Positions 1 through 7,968 of a stretch of 64,000 bases of DNA are shown in pieces (position 1 is the first letter of the stretch; each line of letters starts with the position of its first letter). Origin of the DNA: Selenomonas ruminantium AC2024. GTDB lineage: Bacteria > Bacillota > Negativicutes > Selenomonadales > Selenomonadaceae. The position numbers were made by a program, and so were the translations under genes. The stretch is taken from positions 2,170,001 to 2,234,000 of the forward strand of contig NZ_JIAC01000001.1 of the NCBI RefSeq assembly GCF_000687995.1, given 5' to 3'. The notes below the pieces were generated by a model. It had not been told where the DNA came from. It made no database searches and saw only the letters and a list, made by a program, of their open reading frames with translations.

Positions 1-127
1 CATCTACATTTGCTGCCATAGATTTAGAATTATCTTTTGGGCGACGGATTTCGAATCCACCTCTTCCTCTCCCACCAGCTACCATGTCCATTTCCATATT
101 GTCCATCTTATTCATGAGCTTTTCCAT
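1..127 (-). CDS. double-glycine-leader peptide precursor, copy 1 (3' end outside window)
   Basis: A small gene running off the window edge; 42 codons are visible. The ATG ends at 127 and follows an AAGGAGG ribosome site at 136-142. The first 19 residues end in MDMVAGG and match the other two copies (202-357, 406-549) closely. Hydrophobic residues at -12 and -7, Glu at -8, Val at -4 and Gly-Gly at -2/-1 are the known pattern of leaders cut by C39-peptidase ABC exporters. The part after the leader is unrelated to the other copies, is Arg/Gly-rich and begins RGRGGFEIRRPK. Inference: a secreted bacteriocin-type or signalling peptide. No exporter, immunity or modifying enzyme is visible here; they would lie to the left. 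Confidence 0.72.
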   Translation of the reverse strand, partial: MEKLMNKMDNMEMDMVAGGRGRGGFEIRRPKDNSKSMAANVD

Positions 128-201
128 TTTATTTTCCTCCTTACAGTCTGATGATATGCCCTCTGCCACGACTTATGTTGTTGTATAATCAAGAGGCCTT
201 T

Positions 202-357
202 TCACGGTATTTTGATAAGTCTGTTTGGGCTAACCGTGGGCTTTTTAGGGGGCTTATCCTTTTTAAGAAATCTAAGGAATTTAGGAAATTCCACTTTCCC
301 ACCAGCTACCATGTCCAGTTCCATATCTTCCAGCTTGTTCATCATCAGCTTATCCAT
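202..357 (-). CDS. double-glycine-leader peptide precursor, copy 2 (cationic, Pro/Lys-rich core)
   Basis: A 51-codon gene with a strong GAGGAGG ribosome site just upstream of the ATG ending at 357. The 20-residue leader ends MELDMVAGG, the same as copy 3 apart from a few positions. The predicted core has 31 residues beginning KVEFPKFLRF, with eight Lys, two Arg, six Pro and only two acidic residues, so its net charge is about +8. It has no Cys, so no disulfide or lanthionine is possible. It resembles an unmodified membrane-active bacteriocin, but I recognise no family. About 45 bases upstream are repeated upstream of copy 3, which points to gene duplication followed by core replacement. Confidence 0.75.
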   Translation of the reverse strand: MDKLMMNKLEDMELDMVAGGKVEFPKFLRFLKKDKPPKKPTVSPNRLIKIP

Positions 358-405
358 TTTATTTTCCTCCTCACAATCTTGAGTGTTGTTTTTGCTTTCT
401 GTTCT

Positions 406-549
406 CTAAAACGGCAGTAATTCTCTCAATCTCTTTACAACCGGGTTAGAGACTTGTTTGATAGCTTCTTTGAGAGTATCACATAAACCTCCACCAGCTA
501 CCATGTCCAGTTCCATATCGTCCAGCTTATTCATGAATTTCTTGTCCAT
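406..549 (-). CDS. double-glycine-leader peptide precursor, copy 3 (amphipathic core)
   Basis: A 47-codon gene; the ATG ending at 549 follows GAGGAGG. The 20-residue leader carries the NKLDDMELDMVAGG signature shared with copy 2. The predicted core has 27 residues beginning GLCDTLKEAI, with one Cys, net charge near +2 and regularly spaced hydrophobic residues that suggest an amphipathic helix. This is the most upstream copy. A weak promoter (TACACA, 17 bp, TATAAA) can be drawn at about 596-624 on the minus strand. Leader conservation with core divergence is typical of multi-peptide bacteriocin loci. Function is inferred from the leader only. Confidence 0.75.
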   Translation of the reverse strand: MDKKFMNKLDDMELDMVAGGGLCDTLKEAIKQVSNPVVKRLRELLPF

Positions 550-654
550 TTTATATTCCTCCTCACATCTTAGCGTGTTGTTATCTTGCTTTCTGTTCTT
601 TATATCCCCGAAAGCGAAAAGTGTGTAGGAGAAAATAAAATTTTTTGCTTCCCC

Positions 655-1113
655 TCATAACTTTATCCGCCCGACCTTATTCTCCTTGTAGCTGTAAAAG
701 AGGTTATCCCCCAGTATCACATGGTCTAATACTGGGATTTCCATAATGTCCCCGCAGAGCATTAAATGCTGCGTTACCTTTATATCCTCTTTGCTGGGCG
801 CGGGCCTGCCGGATGGGTGGTTATGAGCCACGATAATCGCGGACGCTGAATAGCCCATTGCATCACGGAACACTTCCCGGGGATGTACCACCGCTCCCGA
901 CAGGCTACCCACCGATACAACAGACGTTCCAATCAGACGGTGATGGGTGTTCAAGGCCAGCAGCATAAAGTGCTCCTGATTCTCTCCTTTTAGTTTCGGC
1001 ATTAAATGCCTGGCCACATCCTCGGGGCCGTTTATCACCCGCAGCGTGCGCTCCGTAAAAACTTCCGCGGGAATATTCAGCAGCTCGGCCAGCAGTTCCC
1101 CATGACTTTTCAT
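655..1113 (-). CDS. RadC-family JAMM (JAB) domain protein, mobile-element type
   Basis: About 152 residues, covering only the C-terminal metalloprotease-like JAB domain of RadC without the N-terminal helix-hairpin-helix part. The metal motif is clear: HPREVF supplies the Glu and VAHNHPSGRPAPSKED supplies the H-x-H-x(7)-S-x(2)-D set. The start was placed at the ATG ending at 1113 because homologous sequence begins there and farther upstream codons run through an integrase fragment on the other strand. Short RadC-like proteins of this form are common on plasmids, prophages and integrated islands; their role is unknown. It fits the mobile-island setting between the peptide genes and tRNA-Leu. 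Confidence 0.8.
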   Translation of the reverse strand: MKSHGELLAELLNIPAEVFTERTLRVINGPEDVARHLMPKLKGENQEHFMLLALNTHHRLIGTSVVSVGSLSGAVVHPREVFRDAMGYSASAIIVAHNHPSGRPAPSKEDIKVTQHLMLCGDIMEIPVLDHVILGDNLFYSYKENKVGRIKL

Positions 1114-1117
1114 AATT

Positions 1118-1303
1118 ATGTCCCAATCTTTGTTCCACATGCTGCGACATGACATGGCCAGCCGGATGAAGGGCACCCACATGTTTGACCTCAAAGATAT
1201 ACAGGCGCAACTGGGCCATTCCAGCATCCAAGTCACCATGGATATATATACCCACATCGACGAGGAACAGAACCAAAAAGTCAGCGGCTGGCTGGCGGCG
1301 TAA
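1118..1303 (+). pseudogene. C-terminal remnant of a tyrosine recombinase (phage/ICE integrase)
   Basis: About 61 codons end at the TAA at 1303. They carry the C-terminal catalytic half of a tyrosine recombinase: LRHDMASRMK (the H-x-x-R box), LGHSS (second His) and TMDIYTHI (the Tyr nucleophile). The N-terminal domain and first catalytic Arg are missing. An in-frame stop lies just upstream at 1103-1105, where RadC begins on the opposite strand, so the gene was truncated at that junction. It sits about 200 bp from the 3' end of tRNA-Leu, the usual place for such an integrase. It cannot be active alone. Confidence 0.8.
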
Positions 1304-1371
1304 ATGACCTGCTAAGTGGCAGTCAAGCATAGCAACATCATGATCATATAAGAAACAGGAAAACATTTGAC

Positions 1372-1409
1372 ATTTACTTGCCCTTGTAAAAATGCAGGGG
1401 CAAGTAAAT
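1372..1409. repeat. perfect 12-bp inverted repeat next to the integrase stump
   Basis: Arms 1372-1383 and 1398-1409 (ATTTACTTGCCC and its complement) are separated by 14 bases. It could be a terminator for the integrase remnant or part of a recombination site; no long T-run follows. Confidence 0.5.
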
Positions 1410-1466
1410 AAATTTGATACTGCCGATTAAATTCTGGTGGTAGTCAAATTTCAAAAAATGGACAAC

Positions 1467-1498
1467 AAAAAAGCCCCGTGAGAACCTCACGGGGCTTT
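1467..1498 (-). terminator. rho-independent terminator of tRNA-Leu
   Basis: A 13-bp perfect stem (AAAGCCCCGTGAG and its complement, 1470-1482 / 1486-1498) with a 3-base loop. On the minus strand it is followed by a T-run at 1466-1471, directly downstream of the tRNA. Confidence 0.85.
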
Positions 1499-1508
1499 GA
1501 ATTACAAG

Positions 1509-1595
1509 TGGTGCCGATGATCGGAGTCGAACCGATACGTTGTTGCCAACGGCAGATTTTGAGTCTGCTGCGTCTGCCAATTCCGCCACATCGGC
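1509..1595 (-). tRNA. tRNA-Leu (anticodon CAA)
   Basis: Read on the minus strand it begins GCCGATGTGGCGG and ends with the matching acceptor strand, discriminator A and an encoded CCA (1509-1511). The anticodon loop is CTCAAAA, giving CAA, which reads UUG. The long variable arm (CGTTGGCAACAACG) marks a class II tRNA. The 3' end faces the integrase stump, consistent with use as an attachment site by the island at 1-1500. Confidence 0.95.
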
Positions 1596-1694
1596 GTTTG
1601 CAACTCGTTGTTGCTGACAAATAATATATTAGCAGATATATCCACCGTTGTCAAATCATTTTTATCATTTTTTTGAAAAACTTTCAGATAGGTT

Positions 1695-3773
1695 TCAGAA
1701 TTTGAAGCGAGCGCTTTCTTTTTGCAGTTCTTCTGCCATATTTGCCAATCTATGGCTGGAAGCAGCGAGTTCTTCCATGGAGGCCGATTGTTCTTCTGTA
1801 GCGGCCGAGATAGAAGCGATGTTCTGGGTAATCTGCTTGGTGGTTTCGTCTACATCCTCAGCATCCTGCAATACGCTTACACTGTCTTCTGCCACTCTGG
1901 AAGCACTGGTAGCCGCATCCTTGACCAGATTGTCCACTTCTTCGATATGAGAAGCAATCTGACGGAATTTCTCACCGGCTTCTACTACCGTACGTCCACT
2001 GGTGCTCACCTGCTCAGTACCCACATTCATGGATTCTACGGCACGCTTAGTCACCTGCTGTACGCCGGAAATCATCTGGGCGATTTCCGTAGCAGCTTCG
2101 GAGGACTGTTCGGCAAGCTTACGAACTTCATCGGCTACAACGGAGAAGCCGCGGCCCTGTTCACCGGCGCGGGCAGCTTCGATAGCCGCATTGAGAGCCA
2201 GCAAGTTCGTCTGCTCGGCAATGCTCTGGATGGTGTTGATGATTTCACCAATCTGTTCGGAACTCTTGCCCAGTTCGTCTACATTTGCTGCTGATTCCAC
2301 TACGGTCTTATGGGCAACCTTCATCTGTTCTACAGCAGCTTCGATGGCCGCTACACCTTCTTTGGCTGCGACACCAGCCATGCCGGAGGTCTTGCTGATG
2401 TTGGCAGATTTTTCAGCAATGCCGTTAACATGGTCAGCCATCTGCCGGATATTGCCCACCACATTGTTGATGGTATCGCTCTGATGGCTGGCGGCTTCGG
2501 CGATATCCCCTACCTGCTCAGCTACATGGGTGATGGTCTCAGCCACCTGCTCAACACCGCTGGACATCTGGCCAGAGGAATTGGAAACTTCGTCTGCACT
2601 GCCCTTAATCTGCTTTAAGAGGCCAGTAAGTTCGTGGGTCATGGTATGGAAGGACTTGGACAAGTTGCCGATTTCATCATCGGATTCCACTGCCACATCC
2701 GTATCGCGCAAATCGCCATCTGCAAGCCGTTCAGCCGAAGCCTGCAAGCTGCGCAGCGGGGAAACAATCATGTTGGAAATGGTATAGGTGGCAAAGAAAA
2801 TCAGAACCAATGCTACAACCAGCACGCCGCCCAAAATCATGCGAATGTGATTGACGCTTTCCATAAGCTGAGAACGGTCAACAATGGTCAGATAACGATA
2901 CCCGGTATTTTCAGAAACGTAGGTATTGACCATCTTAGTCGTGCCATCCATGGTAATTTCCTGCAAGCCTTTGAGGCTCTTGCTGGTATCGAGATTGGCA
3001 ATATCACCGAGCTCCGACTCCGGCAATTTCTTGAAGTCCGCTTCCGGATGTTTGGGATCGGCGATAATTACGCCATCGGCATCGAGCATCATGATATAAC
3101 CGGTTTCGCCCATCTTGATTTCGGAAATCATATCCGTAACCACCGGCAGGTCAATATTCAGGCCCAAAACGCCCAGAGGCTTATTATCCAGGCCTTTAAC
3201 CGTAGCAAAAATACCTACAGTCGGCGTACCTTTGGATGTCTTGAACGGTTTGGTGATGCGAACCTTGCTTACATCAGCCATACTCTCCTTGAACCAGTCA
3301 CGGCTGCGGGAGTCATAACCTTTCTTGCGTTTAACTGCAGGATACTGCAGGTAGCCGCCATCCGTGGTTCCATAGCTGATAACGGAAACACTGGTCTTAT
3401 TGGCTTCACCAAAGCGTTGGAAAAGCTGATAGGCAGCCAGTTCAAAACCACCTTTTGCCTGTGGGTCCATCGCAATATTGCCATCAGATGCAGCCGTTGC
3501 AATAACTGCGGGGTCCGTATAGCGGGTAATTTCTCCCCCTGCCCGCAGAACGGGATCGTTTGCCATATTGACCAAACCATCACGCAAGCCGTTCAGGAAC
3601 AGATGCATGGCATTATCCACCTGCGCCGACTGCAAATCAGCCTCTTCTTCAAAGTTGGCCATCTGCGTACTGGTGATGATTCGATCCAGCACAATGCCCA
3701 ACACCAGCATAACTACGATAAAAAGCACCGAAACGGATACCATTATCTTCTGCTTAACATTAAATCGATCCAT
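1695..3773 (-). CDS. methyl-accepting chemotaxis protein (double-Cache sensor)
   Basis: A membrane chemoreceptor of about 692 residues. Order: TM1 about 10-31, periplasmic dCache-type sensor about 35-300, TM2 about 312-333, HAMP about 334-388, and a cytoplasmic signalling coiled coil to the end. The hairpin tip motif [19 protein letters not shown] is present. It would report ligands, probably amino or carboxylic acids judging from the Cache type (inference), to CheA/CheW. The ATG ending at 3773 was preferred; an in-frame ATG ending at 3794 has GAGGAG directly abutting it with no spacing. No chemotaxis partner lies nearby, so it is a lone receptor. Confidence 0.93.
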   Translation of the reverse strand: MDRFNVKQKIMVSVSVLFIVVMLVLGIVLDRIITSTQMANFEEEADLQSAQVDNAMHLFLNGLRDGLVNMANDPVLRAGGEITRYTDPAVIATAASDGNIAMDPQAKGGFELAAYQLFQRFGEANKTSVSVISYGTTDGGYLQYPAVKRKKGYDSRSRDWFKESMADVSKVRITKPFKTSKGTPTVGIFATVKGLDNKPLGVLGLNIDLPVVTDMISEIKMGETGYIMMLDADGVIIADPKHPEADFKKLPESELGDIANLDTSKSLKGLQEITMDGTTKMVNTYVSENTGYRYLTIVDRSQLMESVNHIRMILGGVLVVALVLIFFATYTISNMIVSPLRSLQASAERLADGDLRDTDVAVESDDEIGNLSKSFHTMTHELTGLLKQIKGSADEVSNSSGQMSSGVEQVAETITHVAEQVGDIAEAASHQSDTINNVVGNIRQMADHVNGIAEKSANISKTSGMAGVAAKEGVAAIEAAVEQMKVAHKTVVESAANVDELGKSSEQIGEIINTIQSIAEQTNLLALNAAIEAARAGEQGRGFSVVADEVRKLAEQSSEAATEIAQMISGVQQVTKRAVESMNVGTEQVSTSGRTVVEAGEKFRQIASHIEEVDNLVKDAATSASRVAEDSVSVLQDAEDVDETTKQITQNIASISAATEEQSASMEELAASSHRLANMAEELQKESARFKF

Positions 3774-3850
3774 CAATCCACCCAATTTCCTCATCTCCTC
3801 TTCTATATACCTTCAATTCCCCATGGTACATGTTGTTCTTATACGACAAA

Positions 3851-3903
3851 GAAGCGAAATTTTCCTGCTAAGCAAATCGCTAAATCACAGAAAATTTCGC
3901 TTC
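3851..3903 (-). terminator. inverted repeat after trmD
   Basis: A 14-bp perfect stem (GAAGCGAAATTTTC, 3851-3864 / 3890-3903) just downstream of trmD. The flanking T-run on the minus strand is short (TTCTTTG), so termination strength is uncertain. Confidence 0.6.
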
Positions 3904-3908
3904 TTATT

Positions 3909-4643
3909 TTAATCCTGATATTCCGCCAAAAATTGCCGGTCTTTATCCGTTAACGGGGCTTTATCGAGCAAATCCGGACGGTATTTTTTCGTCACGAGCA
4001 GGGATTGCTCCCGCCGCCATTGACGGATTTTGGCATGGTCGCCATTTAGGAGTACCTCCGGCACTTCCATGCCCTCAAATTCGCGTGGACGGGTATACTG
4101 CGGAAATTCCAACAGGCCCTCATAAAAGGAATCCGTAGGCGCAGAATCTTCATGCCCCAGTACCCCCGGCAGCATTCGCGACACCGCATCGGTAATCACC
4201 ATAGCTGGCAGTTCCCCGCCGGTCAGCACGAAATCGCCAATGGAAATCGCTTCATCCGCGAGCTTATAGATGCGGGCATCAAAGCCTTCGTAATGGCCGC
4301 AGATAAACACCAGCTGGTCATAACCTGCCAGTTCCTTGGCCTTTGCCTGATTAAAGGTCGGTCCCGAAGGGTCCATAATCAACACCCGGCGGTTGGCCGC
4401 ATATTCCTCGGTACGAGCCAGTACATCCCGCACCGCCTTGTACATTGGCTCAGGCTTTAGCACCATGCCCGCGCCGCCGCCAAAGGGGCTGTCGTCCACA
4501 TGATGGTGCTTATCCTCGGCAAAATCCCGGAAGTTGGTAAAGTGGATATCCAGAATCCCATTATCCACCGCCCGCTTGGTAATGCTGTCACCAAAGGGGC
4601 CGGAAAACATCTCCGGGAAAATGGTCACCATATCAATGCGCAT
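3909..4643 (-). CDS. trmD: tRNA (guanine-N1)-methyltransferase
   Basis: 244 residues, normal for TrmD. It methylates G37 of tRNAs with a G36pG37 anticodon edge, using S-adenosylmethionine, and prevents frameshifting. The start MRIDMVTIFPEMF is the conserved N-terminus, and the trefoil-knot SAM site appears as GDFVLTGGELPAMV. The ATG ending at 4643 overlaps the rimM stop by 11 bases, indicating translational coupling. It is the last gene of the ylxM-ffh-rpsP-khpA-ylqD-rimM-trmD run and is followed by an inverted repeat. Longer upstream in-frame codons lie inside rimM and lack family similarity. Confidence 0.97.
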   Translation of the reverse strand: MRIDMVTIFPEMFSGPFGDSITKRAVDNGILDIHFTNFRDFAEDKHHHVDDSPFGGGAGMVLKPEPMYKAVRDVLARTEEYAANRRVLIMDPSGPTFNQAKAKELAGYDQLVFICGHYEGFDARIYKLADEAISIGDFVLTGGELPAMVITDAVSRMLPGVLGHEDSAPTDSFYEGLLEFPQYTRPREFEGMEVPEVLLNGDHAKIRQWRREQSLLVTKKYRPDLLDKAPLTDKDRQFLAEYQD

Positions 4644-5178
4644 CGGAAATCTCCTCAGGCATATCGACCACCATACGGCCGTCAGGCACATCAATTTCCT
4701 TGACTACAGCCTTGAGCGCCGGAATCAACAGTTCCCCGCCATCCGTGCGGCGGGTCTGATAGACGTCATTGCTGCCGGTGCGCAGGACATTTTCGACCTT
4801 GCCCAGCTCCTTGCCGTCCATATCGTAAACCGTCAGCCCGATGATGTCAAAGGTGTAATATTCACCTTCCTGCAAGGGAGCAGCCTCGCTGCGGTCAACG
4901 GTCAAAAGTTTACCCGTCAGACTCATAGCAGCTTCCCGCACCGGATATTCCTGGAACTTCATCAGCACGTACTGCTTATGATACTTGCAACTTTCGATAT
5001 GGAGCATTTCGCTGCCAACCATGACTTCTTTCATGGTCTCAAAGCGTTCCACAAAGTCCGTCAGCGGAATGATGCGCATTTCCCCATGAATGCCATGGGG
5101 TGCGCCCACCTTGCCGATGGTCACGCGATTCTTGTCGCGCTTGTTTTTCTTAGCTGCGAATGGCGATAACTTTGTCAT
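4633..5178 (-). CDS. rimM: 16S rRNA processing protein RimM
   Basis: About 181 residues. RimM binds ribosomal protein S19 and helps mature the 3' domain of the 30S subunit. The N-terminal beta-barrel begins VTIGKVGAPHGIHGEMRI, the family signature, and a PRC-barrel follows in the second half. The start shown overlaps the end of ylqD by 29 bases; a GTG start nearer residue 19 is possible and would remove the lysine-rich extension (KKNKRDKNR). It overlaps trmD by 11 bases. The rpsP-rimM-trmD order is the usual one in bacteria. Confidence 0.94.
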   Translation of the reverse strand: MTKLSPFAAKKNKRDKNRVTIGKVGAPHGIHGEMRIIPLTDFVERFETMKEVMVGSEMLHIESCKYHKQYVLMKFQEYPVREAAMSLTGKLLTVDRSEAAPLQEGEYYTFDIIGLTVYDMDGKELGKVENVLRTGSNDVYQTRRTDGGELLIPALKAVVKEIDVPDGRMVVDMPEEISDAH

Positions 5179-5581
5179 CTTCTACCAGCACTTCCACATT
5201 CATGATTTCGCGCATATCGTCGCCCACATGAACTTCTACCTGATGTTCCAGCGTGCCCTGCACGATTTCGGCACCGATAACCATCTTTTCCATTTCTTCT
5301 TTGCGAGCCTGAGATTCTTCACGGAACTGGAGACGCTTGTTGCGTTCTTCGCCGAAATGAGCCTGAATGGCCTGCAGGCGCTGAATTTCTTCCATCGTGG
5401 GCTGTTCCGGGTTAGCCGGCTGATTTTCCTGCAACACGCGCTTCTGCTGAATATCCATCTGCTGGAGTTCGAGCTCCGTGCGCTTGATGGCTTCGTCCAA
5501 ATCCGTCAAGATTTTGGTCTTGAGTTTTTCCGTTAATTTTGCCTTAATCGTAACAGGCACTTTCAGTGAAATAGAATCCAT
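5150..5581 (-). CDS. ylqD: YlqD-family protein
   Basis: 143 residues, mostly predicted coiled coil: a Lys/Glu/Gln-rich segment around residues 12-95 lies between two short beta-rich ends. The family is known from Firmicutes, where ylqD sits between the KH-domain gene and rimM exactly as here. Its function has not been worked out; the position among ribosome and SRP genes suggests a link to translation (inference only). The ATG ending at 5581 follows a GAGGAAC ribosome site. The 3' end overlaps rimM. Confidence 0.85.
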   Translation of the reverse strand: MDSISLKVPVTIKAKLTEKLKTKILTDLDEAIKRTELELQQMDIQQKRVLQENQPANPEQPTMEEIQRLQAIQAHFGEERNKRLQFREESQARKEEMEKMVIGAEIVQGTLEHQVEVHVGDDMREIMNVEVLVEDDKVIAIRS

Positions 5582-5610
5582 GACAGTTCCTCTTTTCTTT
5601 TTCTCATAGT

Positions 5611-5650
5611 AAAAAACGGCAAGACACCGAAAAGGTAATCCTGCCGCTTT
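5611..5650 (-). terminator. intra-operon terminator or attenuator after khpA
   Basis: On the minus strand GCGGCAGGATTACC pairs imperfectly with GGTGTCTTGCCG across a short loop and runs into TTTTTT (5611-5616). It lies between khpA and ylqD and may reduce transcription into ylqD-rimM-trmD. Confidence 0.7.
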
Positions 5651-5654
5651 TCAT

Positions 5655-5882
5655 TTAAATAATCTCAACCGTGACTTTCGTATTTTCCCGAGTGGCTGCG
5701 GCTTTGACCACGGTGCGCAAAGCTTTGGCAATGCGCCCCTGGCGTCCGATGACCTTACCCATGTCATCTTCAGCCACATGGAGGCTGAGCACGGTCTGCC
5801 CATCCTCCTGCCGTGAAGAAACCTCCACAGCTTCTGGATGCTCCACCAGGGATTTGGCGATTACTGCAACAAGTTTTTCCAT
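5655..5882 (-). CDS. khpA: KH-domain RNA-binding protein KhpA
   Basis: 75 residues forming one KH domain; the GKVIGRQGRIAKALRTVV segment contains the G-x-x-G nucleic-acid-binding loop. In other Firmicutes KhpA pairs with KhpB (Jag/EloR) and affects RNA stability, cell elongation and division. The ATG ending at 5882 was chosen because GGAGAG lies 8 bases upstream; a TTG five codons earlier is less likely. It follows rpsP by 15 bases and is followed by a terminator-like hairpin. Confidence 0.92.
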   Translation of the reverse strand: MEKLVAVIAKSLVEHPEAVEVSSRQEDGQTVLSLHVAEDDMGKVIGRQGRIAKALRTVVKAAATRENTKVTVEII

Positions 5883-5897
5883 GTCGCTTCTCTCCAA

Positions 5898-6167
5898 TTA
5901 CTTTTTCTTGGATTCAGCGAACTTGGCCATAATGCCCTGCTTGCTGAACAGATTTTTAACGGTATCGGTCGGCTGAGCACCTTTGTTCATCCAATCAAGA
6001 ACCTTTGCTTCGTCGAGGTTAACGACTGCCGGCTGCTTGGAGGGGTCGTAGTTACCGAGAATTTCGATGAAACGACCATCACGCGGAGCGCGGGAATCAG
6101 CTACTACCACACGGTAGAACGGGTTCTTCTTTGCACCCATACGGTTCAAACGAATCTTTACTGCCAT
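5898..6167 (-). CDS. rpsP: 30S ribosomal protein S16
   Basis: 89 residues beginning [20 protein letters not shown], the conserved S16 N-terminus, with [17 protein letters not shown] following. S16 is an early assembly protein of the 30S body. It lies 36 bases downstream of ffh and upstream of khpA, the standard order ffh-rpsP-khpA. A strong AAAGGTGG ribosome site precedes the ATG ending at 6167. No oddities. Confidence 0.98.
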   Translation of the reverse strand: MAVKIRLNRMGAKKNPFYRVVVADSRAPRDGRFIEILGNYDPSKQPAVVNLDEAKVLDWMNKGAQPTDTVKNLFSKQGIMAKFAESKKK

Positions 6168-6203
6168 GAAATTTCACCACCTTTCGCAAATAAGGATTAA
6201 AAC

Positions 6204-7586
6204 TTAACGCATAAACGGCATTTTCGGGAAACCACCGAGATTTCCGAGTGCTCCCAAACCGGGGAAACCTTTGCCCTTCTGCATTTTTTTCATCTTCTTC
6301 ATCATCTTGCGCATTTCGCCGAACTGCTTCAAAAGCTTGTTGACGTCCTGCACTCTCGTGCCAGAGCCCATAGCGATGCGCTTGCGGCGGCTGCCGTTGA
6401 TGATGGTAATGTCGGCACGTTCCTGCGGCGTCATGGAGCGGATAATAGCTTCAATCTGACGCATTTCCTTGCCGTCCAGGTCAATATCCTGGCCTTCGAG
6501 CTGCTTTTTGAGCCCGCCCATACCGGGAATCATGCCTAAGATGTTTTCGAGCGAGCCAAGTTTCTTGACCTGCTGCATCTGGGATAAGAAGTCATCCAAG
6601 GTAAATTCATCCTTGCGCAGCTTCTTTTCCATCTTCTTGGCTTCCTCCATATCGAAGGTCTGCTGGGCTTTTTCCACGAGGGAAAGCACATCGCCCATGC
6701 CCAAAATACGGGAGGCCATACGGTCGGGGTGGAACGGCTGGAGAGGTTCCAGTTTCTCGCCCATACCGATGAATTTTATGGGAACATTCGTGACTGCTTT
6801 GACGGAAAGTGCCGCACCACCGCGGGCATCACCGTCGAGCTTGGTCATAATGACACCGTCAAGTCCAAGACTGTCGTTGAAGGTCTGCGCCACATTGACC
6901 GATTCCTGACCGGTCATCGCATCGACAACGAGCAAGATTTCGTGGGGCTTAACCTCAGCCTTGATATCGCGAAGCTCCTGCATGAGGGCTTCGTCTATCT
7001 GCAGACGACCGGCCGTATCGATGATAATGACATCATTAGCATGGCTCTGCGAATAAGCAATGGAAGATTTGGCAATCGTTACCGCATCGGTTCCCGGTTC
7101 CATGGAGAACACGGGAATGTCGAGCTGTTTGCCGACAACCTGCAGCTGCTTGATAGCCGCCGGACGATAAATATCGCAGGCAACGAGCAATGGACGCTTG
7201 CCCTGTTTCTTGAGGGACAAGCCCAGCTTACCAGCGGAAGTGGTTTTACCTGCGCCCTGCAAACCTGCCATCATAATGATGGTCGGCGGATTCGGGCTGA
7301 TGTTGATACGGCTCTGCGTGCCGCCCATGAGGTTCGTGAGTTCCTCATCAACAATCTTAATAACCACCTGAGCCGGCGTCAGGGTTTCCAAAATATCCTG
7401 ACCAATGGCCCGTTCCTTAACGGTTTTTATGAAATTCTTTACAACCTTGAAGTTGACGTCTGCTTCCAGGAGCGCCATACGCACTTCCCGCATGGCTTCA
7501 TTGACATCATCCTCCGTCAATTTGCCATGGCCGCGAAGTTTTTTGAAGGTCTCCTGCAAGCGGTCAGACAGGCTTTCAAATATCAA
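6204..7586 (-). CDS. ffh: signal recognition particle protein Ffh
   Basis: 460 residues, typical. Ffh is the SRP GTPase that binds signal sequences and 4.5S/6S RNA and delivers ribosomes to FtsY at the membrane. The N-terminal four-helix bundle is followed by the G domain with GLQGAGKTTSAGKLG (P-loop, about residue 108), DTAGR and TKLDGDARGG. The C-terminal M domain is Met- and Lys-rich, with GSGTRVQDVNKLLKQF and a run of MMKKMKK. The stop codon of ylxM abuts the start, which is the classic ylxM-ffh arrangement and implies coupled translation. Confidence 0.98.
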   Translation of the reverse strand: MIFESLSDRLQETFKKLRGHGKLTEDDVNEAMREVRMALLEADVNFKVVKNFIKTVKERAIGQDILETLTPAQVVIKIVDEELTNLMGGTQSRINISPNPPTIIMMAGLQGAGKTTSAGKLGLSLKKQGKRPLLVACDIYRPAAIKQLQVVGKQLDIPVFSMEPGTDAVTIAKSSIAYSQSHANDVIIIDTAGRLQIDEALMQELRDIKAEVKPHEILLVVDAMTGQESVNVAQTFNDSLGLDGVIMTKLDGDARGGAALSVKAVTNVPIKFIGMGEKLEPLQPFHPDRMASRILGMGDVLSLVEKAQQTFDMEEAKKMEKKLRKDEFTLDDFLSQMQQVKKLGSLENILGMIPGMGGLKKQLEGQDIDLDGKEMRQIEAIIRSMTPQERADITIINGSRRKRIAMGSGTRVQDVNKLLKQFGEMRKMMKKMKKMQKGKGFPGLGALGNLGGFPKMPFMR

Positions 7587-7943
7587 TTAATTAACCTCCT
7601 GACTGCGCCCGATAAAGGGCTCCAGCCGGTCAAGGATTGCCTCAACGGCGCTTTCATTGCCCGCCTGCCGCAAATCCTTGATGGACTCATAAATTTTTGC
7701 CAGTTCCTGACGTTCCTCGTGATAACGAGCCGCCAGCCCCAGCTTTTTTTCGTAGGATTCCATCGCCTTTTCACTGCGATGGATATTGTCGTAAACCGCC
7801 TGCCGGGATATGCCCAGCTCCTCGCCGATTTCCGACAGAGAAAAATCTTCAAAGAGGTGCAAGCGCAAGCACTCTTGCTGCTTTTCCGTCAACAGCGCCC
7901 CATACAGGTCAAACAAAGTAGACAAATATAAGAACTGCTCCAT
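7587..7943 (-). CDS. ylxM: YlxM-family helix-turn-helix protein
   Basis: 118 residues from the ATG ending at 7943. The HTH part reads LSEIGEELGISRQAVYDNIHR, sigma-70 region 4-like, and a coiled region follows. YlxM (SRP-associated HTH protein) is encoded before ffh in Firmicutes and modulates SRP in streptococci. The start was chosen over one ending at 7994 because the consensus promoter at 8000-8028 would start transcription near 7993, leaving no leader for the longer form, and an AGGTGA ribosome site fits 7943. It is the first gene of the SRP/S16/TrmD operon. Confidence 0.9.
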   Translation of the reverse strand: MEQFLYLSTLFDLYGALLTEKQQECLRLHLFEDFSLSEIGEELGISRQAVYDNIHRSEKAMESYEKKLGLAARYHEERQELAKIYESIKDLRQAGNESAVEAILDRLEPFIGRSQEVN

Positions 7944-7968
7944 CACGGCTATCACCTGCTTCAAAAAT

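Larger units (their letters stand above)
61..602 (-). repeat. tandem duplication of 5' region plus leader across three peptide genes
   Basis: Segments 300-410 and 492-602 are near copies: an AGAACAGAAAGCAA tract, ACAACAC, AAGAT, GTGAGGAGGAA and then about 60 bases of leader coding sequence. Segment 65-142 shares only the ribosome site and leader. Similarity stops at the GG codons, so the conserved unit is the 5' untranslated region plus leader. Confidence 0.7.

Noticed and set aside
151-420. Plus-strand open frame of 89 codons across the small peptide genes
   Set aside because: Antisense to two peptide genes with strong ribosome sites; no similarity or ribosome site of its own.
1-549. Nif11 or lanthipeptide precursor assignment for the small peptides
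   Set aside because: Leaders are too short for Nif11, two visible cores have at most one Cys, and no LanM/LanB-type enzyme is in view.
905-1366. 153-codon minus-strand frame over RadC and the integrase stump
   Set aside because: It is the wrong frame of RadC plus the antisense of the integrase motifs; composition is not protein-like.
2634-3953. 439-codon plus-strand frame opposite the chemoreceptor
   Set aside because: Long only because the receptor codons on the other strand avoid stops; no family features.
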